Part shown: in pieces, positions 48,890 to 58,344 of the stretch | Layout: the number at the start of each line of letters is the position of its first letter | How positions within the stretch are numbered: the first letter of the stretch is position 1 | NCBI RefSeq assembly: GCF_021462225.1 | Contig: NC_061804.1 | Coordinates: 5,998,740-6,062,739, forward strand | Reading direction: 5' to 3' | DNA from: Girardinichthys multiradiatus | Taxonomy: Eukaryota; Chordata; Actinopteri; Cyprinodontiformes; Goodeidae | Length of the DNA stretch: 64,000 nt | Made by a program: the position numbers and the translations under genes | Notes under the pieces: generated by a model | Databases searched by the model: none | Told to the model about the DNA's origin: nothing | What the model saw: the letters and a program-made list of their open reading frames with translations, nothing else

Positions 48890-49690
48890 CATAGAGTGAA
48901 ATAGTTCAAGGCTTTATTTCTTGTAATGTTGATGATTATGGCTTACAGATAATGAAAACCCAAACTCCTGTGTTTCAGAAAATTAGAATATTACATAAGA
49001 TCAATAGAGAAAACAATATTGTAAACAGAAATGTCAGGGTTCTGAAAAGCATGTCCATTTCTATCCACTCAATACTTGGGGCTCCTTTTGCATGAATTGT
49101 GGCATCAAGGCGGCATGGCATGGAGGTGATCAGCCTGTGGTTCTGTTGAGGTGAAGCCCAGGTTGTTTCAGATTATTGGATTGTTGGGTCCAGTGTCTCT
49201 CATCTTCCTCTTAGCAGAACTCCATAGATTCACTGAGGGGTTCAGGTCAGGTCAGTTTACCGGAAATTAACGTCTCCATAAAACTTGTCAGCAGAAGGAC
49301 GCATGAAGTGCTCTAAAATGTCCTGGTAGATGGCTGTGTTGACTAACATGACACCCCAAATCATCAGTGACTGTCAAAATTTCACACTGGACTTCAAGCC
49401 AGGAGCTTCTCACTGCAAGGCAGCAGTGCTACCAACTGCGCCACCAAGCAGCCCCTTTCCATTCAATTTCTACAAATACAGTATTTAACTTTTCACAATA
49501 ATGCAATTTTTTGACACACACAATATTGGGTTTTTATTATCTGTAAGCCATAATCATTAATATTACAAGAAATACAGCCTTGACATATTTTACACTATGT
49601 GTAATGACTATAATATATGATTTTTACTTTCAGAAATGAGTAACAAAAAATATGAAACATTTTTAACAATATAAATTTTTTGTTGAGCTG
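48890..49690 (-). mobile_element. degraded Tc1-like transposon, same family as 46.1 and 56.8 kb
   Basis: Inner inverted repeats survive: CAAGGCTTTATTTCTTGTAA and ATTATGGCTTACAGATAATG at 48907-48955 are inverted at about 49530-49583. The interior has decayed minus-strand transposase sequence (GCATGAAGTGCTCTAAAATG) with large deletions. A SINE head fragment sits at 49403-49454. Confidence 0.75.
49403..49454 (-). repeat. 5' head fragment of the tRNA-headed SINE
   Basis: The reverse complement reads GGCTGCTTGGTGGCGCAGTT followed by GGTAGCACTGCTGCCTTGCA, matching the heads of the SINEs at 40123 and 55369. Here box A is better preserved. Only about 50 bp remain. Confidence 0.75.
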
Positions 49691-49774
49691 TTCTTGTATT
49701 AACCAAAGGGAAAAAGCCAAACACTAACAGATGAGTCTAAACCAAAACAAAATAGGAGGACTCCAAAGGACTCC

Positions 49775-50030
49775 AAAGTACTTTCCACTACAATCAGTCA
49801 CATTCACACACTGACAGTAGTGGGCCACATTGTAGCAACAGCTGCCCTGGGGGAGACTGACAGAAACAGGGTGCCATCCAATCTGTGCCACTGGGCCCTC
49901 TGACCACCATCAGCAGGCAAGGCAGGTGAAGTATCTTAGCCAAGGACACAATGACTGAGACGGACGGAGCAGGGGTTCAAACTGGCAACCCACAAGCTAC
50001 AGGATGAACCTCTAAGCCACTATCGCCCCA
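49775..50030 (-). mobile_element. tRNA-like SINE or SINE-like repeat
   Basis: The minus strand starts GGGGCGATAGTGGCTTAGAG (box A-like) and has GCCAGTTTGAACCCC (box B-like). It continues through GTCCTTGGCTAAGATACTTC and CAGCTGTTGCTACAATGTGG. This arrangement is a very common fish repeat. Calling it tRNA-derived is an inference from the two boxes. Confidence 0.55.
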
Positions 50031-50699
50031 TAAGTAAGTAAAAAAACTCAACACATAGGAGTAAAAAAAAAAACACAAAACCAACATACCAAATATCATG
50101 ACAGTCTGAAAATAACCATATCTTCATAGTGTTTCTGTCATTCCTATCATGTAGTGTGTAATTCAGGCTCCCAGCCAAACAATTTATCATTCAGACAGAA
50201 AGATTGTTAATAGTTTTAACACTTCATTGAATGAGACTGATATAATTTTTAATGCATAGATATAATTAAGTAGTCAATCAGTTACCACAGTAACTGACCA
50301 CGGTTTATGAGGCTCACCACTTCCTTACATATTGATGCTACCCTTCCATACCTTTTGTATGTAAGCCTTAGTAAGACATCATCAATATCCATTTACTAAA
50401 TTAACATCTTTTTAATATAGACTTTTATTTCTCAGTATGTATCTCCATTTGGGTTTAAAGAAAAGCTCTAAAGCATGACAGTTGTTTGTCTATTCCTCCT
50501 TCCGCTTTCTTTTCCTAATGTTCAACAAGAAGTAAGGCCCTCCTGTTCAGTCCAGTGGCTTGACCTTCTTGGTAGCCCCTAGCAGAAAACATTTCCAGGA
50601 CTTAGAATTTCATGTTCATTTTGTTGATTTGTGCTTTAAGTATTTCATGCATCGTTTTTTTATGCATTGGTTAAGATTCTGATTTGAGTTGTATCAGCT

Positions 50700-52240
50700 T
50701 CTACATGTTTGCCTTCAACCATATCAGAAGATGATGATACTTCCTTTGCCACCCCCTTCTACCTGTGTGTCTCAAGAAGTCAGGTGAAGAGACAACTGGA
50801 GAGACTGAATAGGAATAAGGCTGCAGGTCCAGATCATGTCAGCCCTAGAGTCCTGCAGGCCTGTGCAGAGCAGCTCTGTGGGATTCTGCAGCACCTCTTC
50901 AACCTTAGCCTGGCCCAGAAGAAGGTTCTTGTGTTGTGGAAGACCTCCTGTCTTGTTCCAGTACCAAAGAAAACTCACCCATCAGTCCTCAATGACTATA
51001 GACCTGTTGCCCTGACATCTCACATCATGAAGGTCCTAGAGAGACTCCTGTTGGCCCACCTGAGTAAGCAAACAGTAAACCATCAGGACCCCCTTCAGTT
51101 TGCTTATCGCTGTGGAGTTGGAGTTGAAGATGCCATCATACATCTGCTTCAACAAACCCACTGTCATCTGGACAAAGCCAGCAGCACTGTGAGGATCATG
51201 TTCTTTGATTTCTCCAGCGCATTTAACACAATCCAACCTGATTTGCTTTGTCAGAAACTCCAGAAGACTCAGGAGGAGGCCTCAACAATCTCCTGGATCA
51301 AAGACTACCTGACAAACAGACCACAGTTTGTGAGACTGAAGGGTTGTGAGTCTAACCAGGTAGTCAGCAGCACAGGAGCACCACAGGGGACTGTACCCTC
51401 ACCATTCCCTTTCACTCTGTACACCTCAGACTTCCAGTACAAAACAGACTCCTGTCATCTGCAGAAATACTCAGATGATTCTGCTGTCGTGGGGTGGATC
51501 AGAGATGGACAAGAAGCTGAGTACAGGAAGGTGGTGGACCGCTTTGTGGCATGGTGTGGAAACCATCATCTTATTTTGAACATGACTAAAACAAAGGAGA
51601 TGATTGTAGATTTTAAGAGAAACAGGAATAAGTCAAAAACTATTTCCATCATGGGAGAAGAGGTGGAGGTGGTGGAGGAGTATAAATACCTTGGTGTTCA
51701 CCTGGACAACAGACTAGAGTGGAGATGCAACTGTGAAGCCATCTACAAGAAGGGACAGAGCAGACTGTACTTCTTGAGGAAGCTTAGGTCCTTTGGTGTT
51801 TGCAGCAAGATGCTGCATATCTTCTATAAGTCTGTTGTGGAGAGTGTGATCTCTTCTGCTATCATCTGCTGGGGAAGCAGCATCAGAGCCAGGGATTTTA
51901 AAAAACTCAACAAGCTGATAAAAAAGGCTGGTTCTGTTCTGGGGACTCCTCTGGAACCTCTGGAGATCATTGTGGAAAGACGGATTCTTCATAAAATGAA
52001 GAACATTATGGATAACCCTGAGCATCCTCTTCATGAGACTGTCCTACAACAACAGAGTGTCTTCAGTCAGAGGCTTTGTCAGATCTGCTGTAAGACGGAG
52101 CGCTACAGGAGATCCTTCCTACCCACAGCCATCAGCATCTACAACGGCTCTTTGAAGAAACCTTCATAATATGAGCTGCAACAACATTTAATTTCCCTTT
52201 GGGATTAATAAAGTATTTTTGAATTGAATTGAATTGAATT
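50700..52240 (+). mobile_element. 5'-truncated Rex1-type LINE
   Basis: A non-LTR retrotransposon lacking its endonuclease half. The body is the open frame at 50709-52169, followed by a short 3' UTR (AATTTCCCTTTGGGATTAAT, AAAGTATTT) and a tail of four GAATT-type pentamers that abuts the L2-like LINE at 52247. The 5' border is approximate. Confidence 0.85.
50709..52169 (+). CDS. Rex1-type LINE reverse transcriptase, partial but open
   Basis: 486 codons without a stop. RT motifs in order: LNRNKAAGPDHVSPRVLQAC, YRPVALTSHIMKVLERLL, the catalytic Asp in FFDFSSAFNTI, GAPQGTVPSPFPFTLYTSDF, YSDDSAVVGW in place of the usual YADD, then YKYLGVHLDNRLEW and the C-terminal SRLYFLRKLRSFGVCSKMLH and RRSFLPTAISIYNGSL. 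The N-terminal endonuclease is missing because of 5' truncation, so it cannot be autonomous. The start is nominal (TTG); no natural initiation codon is implied. The open frame suggests a young insertion. Degraded copies are at 35319-36043 and 24930-25015. Confidence 0.85.
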   Translation: MPSTISEDDDTSFATPFYLCVSRSQVKRQLERLNRNKAAGPDHVSPRVLQACAEQLCGILQHLFNLSLAQKKVLVLWKTSCLVPVPKKTHPSVLNDYRPVALTSHIMKVLERLLLAHLSKQTVNHQDPLQFAYRCGVGVEDAIIHLLQQTHCHLDKASSTVRIMFFDFSSAFNTIQPDLLCQKLQKTQEEASTISWIKDYLTNRPQFVRLKGCESNQVVSSTGAPQGTVPSPFPFTLYTSDFQYKTDSCHLQKYSDDSAVVGWIRDGQEAEYRKVVDRFVAWCGNHHLILNMTKTKEMIVDFKRNRNKSKTISIMGEEVEVVEEYKYLGVHLDNRLEWRCNCEAIYKKGQSRLYFLRKLRSFGVCSKMLHIFYKSVVESVISSAIICWGSSIRARDFKKLNKLIKKAGSVLGTPLEPLEIIVERRILHKMKNIMDNPEHPLHETVLQQQSVFSQRLCQICCKTERYRRSFLPTAISIYNGSLKKPS

Positions 52241-53011
52241 AAATTCTTTATAATTACCAATATGGTTTTAGGAAGAATAAATCCACATATATGGCTTTGC
52301 TTCATCTGGTCGACAATGTTACCTCAGCACTTGAAAAATAATGAATTCTCTTGTAGTATTTTTATTAATATAGTGAAAGCGTTGATACTGTGAATCATCA
52401 AATCTTAATAGCAGAAACTTTATAAATATGGATTTCATGGTATTGTGTACAAATGGTTAAATAGTTATATTTGTAACAGGTAGTACTTTGCCAGTTTCAA
52501 GGGTTGCAATTCTAACAGAGCCACAATACTTTTGGAGTTTCTCAAGGCTCCATCCTTGGTCCATTGTTATTTTTGATTTACATAAATGACTTATCAAATG
52601 TTTCCAATGTTCTTTCACTAATTATGTTTGCTGATGATACAACCCTGCTTATTTCTCATTCACATTTTGATTCAATTTTGAAAAAAGCTAATCTTGGCTT
52701 GAGTGTCTATGCTTCATTGTTTAGATTAAATAAGTTATCTTTAAATCTAAAAAAATAAATAAATAAAATGTCATGATTTTTAGTGGTAAAAGGTCATATT
52801 CTTGAAGATTTTAAAAAAATCTTTATTAATGGCACTGAGATGCGAAACGTATCACCAACAACATTTCTTGGAGTTATTGTTGATGAGAGCTTAAAGTGGA
52901 AAGGTCATACGGATTGGATTTGTCAAAAAATGCATAATTCTATTGGTTAAAAGAAAGTTAATTCAATGCAGAATGTTTCTGTACACTTTATTATGATTTG
53001 ATATACCCATA

Positions 53012-54854
53012 TGTTGTGATTATGAATCTGAGAATATTATGTAATATTTTATATTAATATTTTCATATTTTATCAAATAATATTTCGGTCTGTTAAGGGT
53101 TGTCCTATGAATACCAGCCCAGTAAGGCGATGGCATTAGGACAAAATAGAAAGGTGTGAGACAAGCTCTGACATTATTGAACAGCATAAACTCTGCACAT
53201 ATATGGAATGAATTCACACAATTTCTTAAAATACAAGAATTTTATAAACAAAAATATGTCAACTCAAAGTCAAACATATTTCAATCAACAAACTCTTTAC
53301 TATGCTAAAACAATCCAACTAAACTACCAAGCAGAATTAAAGAATAGGGAACACTAATAGGCTATGTACAATATAAACAAGTTGATTAAAGATAATTGAA
53401 AACCACGACTGAAAGAGTGATGCAACATTACCATGCAATGTTTATGTTTGAGAACCAAGGATTATCTTGAAGAATCTGGAAGTGAAGTCAAGTTAGTCTT
53501 GGAACCAACTTTGGCAATAATCAGCAACGTTTAGACAACCATTCACAATGCAAGATCAGATAAAATATTATTTTAATAAAATAATGTTTTAAAGAATGAT
53601 CTGCTGAATAAAACCAACCTTCTGGATGACCATTTCTCAATGGTGTCTCATTAGCGGCCTTTATTTATTAAAATAATATTTAAAGAAATATTATTAAAAT
53701 ATTTAAGGGAATATTTTGGAAACGATCCAAATCTTTCTGGAGAAACGGGGCTTAATGGTGTTTACTTAGTTATCAAATTTGGTAAAAATTACGTTAGGGA
53801 CACATTATTCAATGGATTGAAAACTAACCTTTCTGTTAAATATTATTTGGCAGCAAGCACTGTCCTTACCTGTTAGCAGTTGAAGCTAACAAAGGAGGCT
53901 GATAGCTTAGCACCAGATTCAAACACACACCTTTAAAAATACCGTCAAGAAAAGGGTTAAAATGCATAAGCGCGGACGGCGCGTTATGATCAATCTTCTG
54001 TTTAAAATCACCCTTTAAATAAAGTTTGTCTTAACTTTAAAAACCCACAAACACAGAACACAACCTGAGCATGTGTGCTGCCGATATTCTGCTTGCACCA
54101 AGATAGCTGAGTTCAACACAAACAAAACCAAACTTCATAAAATGAAAAACGTTTAGATCATTTCAATCTAAATCACTTCTATATTATTCTGCCCAAACAC
54201 TTAACCTCACGAACTGTGGTGAGGAACGTTGTCCAGGGTGGCGAAGTTTGAAGAAACGTCCACAGTCTTTAAACGGTTAGCTACAGCTAACCTCCTTAGC
54301 TGTGGGGAGTGGCGGCTGTTCTGTCAGCCGGCCAAACTGCACGTTATCGTAACCACGGTGATGCGGCTGTTGTTGTCCTTCTCTCAGGAAGGGAAACCCG
54401 CTTCACTCGGCTTGTAGAGACAGGGGACTTCTCTGGGACAGTTTGCTTCTGCAGGCCTCAGAGAGAAAGTAAGCAATGCTTATACCTTCATTTACCCCTT
54501 TTTACGAATAAATACCGGATTTATTCAACAGTAATTCATCAGTACTTAACTTAGTGCATATGATCGATGATCATATGACACTCTTGGATCCAGTTGAAGA
54601 GTTTAGGTCTGTTTGCCAGCATAGAGACATTAGCGCGCTGTCTCTCTGATCCCAGTCCATCAAAGAGGAACAGTGGAAGAGAGCGGACCATTGGAAAGGG
54701 GGGTGCTTTTATGCAGCCAGTGGCATCATGGGAAGTCCGGTGCTACCCCCCCTTCCTCAGTTGTTGGAAGTCGGTTAAATGCAATTTATTTTGAAAATTC
54801 CAGCAAAGTTTGTATCAGAGTTTAATGCTGTTTCCATGGCTGTGGATCCCAACA
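53012..54854. mobile_element. LTR-like insertion (candidate solo LTR), 1.84 kb
   Basis: Begins TGTTGTGATTATG and ends GATCCCAACA, giving 5 bp inverted ends TGTTG/CAACA with the TG...CA dinucleotides of LTRs. The target CATA is duplicated at 53008-53011 and 54855-54858. Removing the insertion and one CATA makes the L2-like frame read straight through (YPY/LSYCNIVW). No gag, pol or env was seen and no second copy of the ends occurs inside, so it reads as a single long LTR or another coding-free LTR-like unit. A CpG-containing part lies at about 53965-53985 and 54230-54380. The family is unknown. Confidence 0.8.
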
Positions 54855-55368
54855 CATATCTATCTTATTGTAATATAGTTTGGGGAAGTACTTTTCCCCT
54901 AACTACGTATATAATTGTGGGTCTTCAAAAACGCTTTGTTAGAATTGCAGCTCGATCAGATTATTATTGTCCTTCCGCTCCTTTGTTTAAGAATCACCAG
55001 ATTCTTACTATCTGTAATGTAAACATTTTTCAAATTTGTATTTTTGTTGATAAGATTTACGAAAGCCAAGAGGATATACCACTGCATTTCACTCATTACT
55101 TAAATCAAATATGCAGTTTATTTCTTATTTAACTCACCAGAGTTCAGCGCTTCACTTTCCTACATATCAAACCAGTAGAGGTCAGTTCTCTCTTTGGCAC
55201 AGGGGAGCTAAACTTTGGAATTACTTTTCGCACTTGGTAAAAGGCAGGCCTTCTGTAAGAGAGTTCAAACATTATTTAAAATTGTACTTAATCAAATAGT
55301 TGTGATAGTCTTTTTTTTTTTTCCTCATTGATATTCTATATTAAAATTCCCATTAATACTTTGTAGAT

Positions 55369-55683
55369 TGGCTGCACGGTGGTGCAGTTGGTAGCACTGT
55401 TGCCTTGCAGCAAGAAGGTCCTGGGTTTGTTTTCCGGCTGCGGATCTTTCTGCATGGAGTTGGTATGTTCCCTTTGCATGTTAGGTTAATTGGTCTCTCT
55501 AAATTGCCCTTAGGTGCGAATGAGTGTGTGCATGGTTGTTTGTCCTGTGTGTCTGTTTTGCCCTGCGATGGACTGGTGACCCATCCATGGTGTACCTCAC
55601 CTCCTACCCTCTCCCATAGACTGCTGGAGATAGGCATCAGCTTCCCCGCGACCCACTATGGAAAAATTGGTAGAAAATGACCG
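55369..55683 (+). mobile_element. tRNA-headed SINE with perfect 11 bp target duplication
   Basis: Target duplication ACTTTGTAGAT at 55358-55368 and 55684-55694. The head has box A GGTGGTGCAGTTGGTAGC and box B GGGTTTGTTTTCC (degenerate). The body matches the SINE at 40123-40453 and ends GTAGAAAATGACCG. About 30 bp of the usual body are missing after GGTATGTTCCC. Inserted into the 3' UTR of the L2-like LINE. Confidence 0.92.
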
Positions 55684-55905
55684 ACTTTGTAGATGTGATT
55701 TTATGTTTTTATTTTTCATATGACTGTATTTCACAAATTTATGACCAGCTGATGAAGGATGTATTGTTGAACTGTATGTTATTTTTTTCTATATTATTTG
55801 GGATGCTTTATAGAAGCCCATTGGGCTTTTGCCTCTTCCTGCACTGTTATCATTATTATTTTTGTCTTAATGCCATTGTTCTGTATTTTAATTGTGCAAA
55901 ATAAA

Positions 55906-55929
55906 CTAAACTATCGATTGATAGTTTAG
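55906..55929. repeat. perfect hairpin, 10 bp arms
   Basis: CTAAACTATC, loop GATT, GATAGTTTAG, exactly at the junction between the LINE 3' end and the next Tc1 remnant. Confidence 0.85.
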
Positions 55930-56290
55930 CTGGCATGGGATTGGGTGGGACCCAATCCTATATCAGAAGTATTGGGTCCCACCACCAAACCAATGAATTC
56001 TGGTGTTCCATTCACCTTCATGGCTGCAGGTGTATAAAGTTTGGTGTGGAGAAACTTGACTGGCATGCACAGAGTCCTGACCTCAACCTTCTGGAACACC
56101 TTTGGGACGAATTAGAGTGGAGGCTGCAATGCTGGTTTTCTCATCTAACTATGAACACACTCCTTAACCTTGTGGAAGATGTTTACAGAATAGTTAAAGT
56201 TGTTATTGCTGGCAATGGTGGGTCCATCAACAAACTGGAGCTTATAGATTAAGAATAGGATGTCATAAAAGTTCATGTACAATTCAATCT
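55930..56290 (+). pseudogene. Tc1-like transposase 3' remnant
   Basis: The plus strand reads KFGVEKLDWHAQSPDLNLLE followed by HLWDELEWRL, then a C-terminal NLVEDVYRIVKVVIAGNGG. These are the final catalytic Glu block and C-terminus of a fish Tc1 family whose 3' UTR (AGAATAGGATGTCATAAAAG) is also present. The front of the gene is lost. Confidence 0.75.
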
Positions 56291-56776
56291 GAAAAGACTC
56301 ACAAAGAAAGGGATGGCAATTAGAAACGTTTTAATGATGAGAAATTACATGGTTATTTCTTTGGCGCTCGGACCTGGGAGGAAGACATGAATGCTGAGAA
56401 TGATATGAACTAAGATGATCATTTGTAAGGCTTAGATTTAGAGATGTCTTCCCCCTGATCCGACACTGGTGGTGGGTTGGCGGCCAGGTAGCGAGGAAGC
56501 CAGGAATAGATGTGAAGGAAGATGGTGGAGGTGGGGTGGAGGAGGGATGCGCTCAGCTGACATGCGAGGATCAACACGGCAGAAGGTCCTTTTAAACCAG
56601 GCGTCGGAAGGTGATTGGAGGGACAATCAGACAGACAGGATGCTGACTGGAAGGCCGGGAGACGCACAGAAGAGTCATTGGAAGGTGGAGGAGGTGAAGG
56701 TGAGTCTTTCATTCTGAATTTTCGTCAAAACTCCATTTAGAAGTAGACAGACATCTACATTTGGCAATACAGTGTA
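56291..56776. other. purine-rich intergenic segment, unassigned
   Basis: 56460-56705 is strongly purine-rich and G-rich on the plus strand (GGTGGAGGTGGGGTGGAGGA). It resembles decayed repeat DNA seen near fish retroelements but could not be placed. No gene identified. Confidence 0.4.
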
Positions 56777-58344
56777 CAGGTCCTTCTCAAAAAATTAGCA
56801 TATTGTGATAAAGTTCATTATTTTCCATAATGTCATGATGAAAATTTAACATTCATATATTTTAGATTCATTGCACACTAACTGAAATATTTCAGGTCTT
56901 TTATTGTCTTAATACAGATGATTTTGGCATACAGCTCATGAAAACCCAAAATTCCTATCTCACAAAATTAGCATATTATTAAAAGGGTCTCTAAACGAGC
57001 TATGAACCTAATCATCTGAATCAACGAGTTAACTCTAAACACCTGCAAAAGATTCCTGAGGCCTTTAAAACTCCCAGCCTGGTTCATCACTCAAAACCCC
57101 AATCATGGGTAAGACTGCCGACCTGACTGCTGTCCAGAAGGCCACTATTGACACCCTCAAGCAAGAGGGTAAGACACAGAAAGAAATTTCTGAACGAATA
57201 CGCTGTTCCCAGAGTGCTGTATCAAGGCACCTCAGTGGGAAGTCTGTGGGAAGGAAAAAGTGTGGCAGAAAACGCTGCACAACGAGAAGAGGTGACCGGA
57301 CCCTGAGGAAGATTGTGGAGAAGGGCCGATTCCAGACCTTGGGGGACCTGCGGAAGCAGTGGACTGAGTCTGGAGTAGAAACATCCAGAGCCACCGTGCA
57401 CAGGGGTGTGCAGGAAATGGGCTACAGGTGCCACATTCCTCAGACCTGGGCTACAGAGAAGCAGCACTGGACTGTTGCTCAGTGGTCCAAAGTACTTTTT
57501 TCGGATGAAAGCAAATTCTGCATGTCATTCGGAAATCAAGGTGCCAGAGTCTGGAGGAAGACTGGGGAGAAGGAAATGCCAAAATGCCAGAAGTCCAGTG
57601 TCAAGTACCCACAGTCAGTGATGGTCTGGGGTGCCGTGTCAGCTGCTGGTGTTGGTCCACTGTGTTTTATCAAGGGCAGGGTCAATGCAGCCTGCTATCA
57701 GGAGATTTTGGAGCACTTCATGCTTCCATCTGCTGAAAAGCTTTATGGAGATGAAGATTTCATTTTTCAGCACGACCTGGCACCTGCTCACAGTGCCAAA
57801 ACCACTGGTAAATGGTTTACTGACCATGGTATCACTGTGCTCAATTGGCCTGCCAACTCTCCTGACCTGAACCCCATAGAGAATCTGTGGGATATTGTGA
57901 AGAGAACTTTGAGAGACTCAAGACCCAACACTCTGGATGAGCTAAAGGCCGCTATCGAAGCATCCTGGGCCTCCATAAGACCTCAGCAGTGCCACAGGCT
58001 GATTGCCTCCATGCCACGCCGCATTGAAGCAGTCATTTCTGTAAAAGGATTCCCGACCAAGTATTGAGTGCATAACTGTACATGATTATTTGAAGGTTGA
58101 CGTTTTTTCTATTAAAAACACTTTTCTTTTATTGGTTGGATGAAATATGCTAATTTTGTGAGATAGGAATGTTGGGTTTTCATGAGCTGTATGCCAAAAT
58201 CATCCGTTTTAAGACAATAAAAGACCTGAAATATTTCAGTTAGTGTGCAATGAATCTAAAATATATGAATGTTAAATTTTCATGATTACATTATAGAAAA
58301 TAATGAACTTTATCACAATATGCTAATATTTTGAGAAGGACCTG
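56777..58344 (+). mobile_element. near-intact Tc1-like transposon with 201 bp inverted repeats
   Basis: Left repeat 56777-56977 begins CAGGTCCTTCTCAAAAAATT; right repeat 58144-58344 is its inverse, with about seven mismatches by eye. TA flanks at 56775-56776 and 58345-58346. Total length is 1568 bp, with one open transposase gene inside. The least decayed DNA transposon in the window. Confidence 0.96.
57105..58067 (+). CDS. Tc1-like transposase, open, 320 residues
   Basis: A cut-and-paste DD34E transposase acting in the nucleus on the flanking inverted repeats. Residues 1-50 form a helix-turn-helix (TAVQKATIDTLKQEGKTQKE, CSQSAVSRHLSG), then a basic linker GRKKCGRKR (50-57) and a second DNA-binding domain to about 108. 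Catalytic residues are D134 (LFSDES), D224 (FQHDLAPAH) and E259 ([11 protein letters not shown]), with 34 residues between the last two. It ends CHRLIASMPRRIEAVI...PTKY, the usual C-terminus. It is about 15-20 residues shorter than typical (near 340); the join CHIPQ/TWATEKQHW at about 109-122 lacks the usual stretch before the WAKEHxxWT motif, suggesting an in-frame deletion. Whether it is active cannot be told. Confidence 0.93.
   Translation: MGKTADLTAVQKATIDTLKQEGKTQKEISERIRCSQSAVSRHLSGKSVGRKKCGRKRCTTRRGDRTLRKIVEKGRFQTLGDLRKQWTESGVETSRATVHRGVQEMGYRCHIPQTWATEKQHWTVAQWSKVLFSDESKFCMSFGNQGARVWRKTGEKEMPKCQKSSVKYPQSVMVWGAVSAAGVGPLCFIKGRVNAACYQEILEHFMLPSAEKLYGDEDFIFQHDLAPAHSAKTTGKWFTDHGITVLNWPANSPDLNPIENLWDIVKRTLRDSRPNTLDELKAAIEASWASIRPQQCHRLIASMPRRIEAVISVKGFPTKY

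Larger units (their letters stand above)
48590..50103. mobile_element. TGTCATGA-ended repeat carrying nested insertions
   Basis: Begins TGTCATGACTGATG, then GAGGACCCAAATGCAGAGAG, and ends ACCAAATATCATGACA, so both ends read TGTCATGA inverted. The opening phrase is a familiar fish dispersed repeat. Its interior is replaced by a Tc1 remnant (48890-49690) and a SINE-like unit (49775-50030). TG...CA ends would suit an LTR, but no target duplication was found, so the class is open. Confidence 0.5.
52247..55912 (+). mobile_element. L2-like LINE split by an LTR-like insertion and a SINE
   Basis: The RT part (52247-53011) reads YQYGFRKNKSTYMALLHLVD, GVSQGSILGPLLFLIYINDL and FADDTTLL, then FLGVIVDESLKWKGHTDWI. 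It stops after LYYDLIYPY at 53011. The same protein resumes at 54859 with YLSYCNIVWGSTF and LWHRGAKLWNYFSHLVKG, ending near 55300. The 3' UTR is interrupted by a SINE (55369-55683) and ends around 55912 in AAAATAAACTAAACT. Frameshifts and stops make it inactive. The clade call (L2-like, FADD-type) is from motif style. Confidence 0.85.

Noticed and set aside
53012..54854. Complete endogenous retrovirus
   Set aside because: No gag, pol or env coding sequence is visible; only an LTR-like unit can be supported.
57065..57394. 109-codon minus-strand open frame
   Set aside because: Antisense to the intact Tc1-like transposase.
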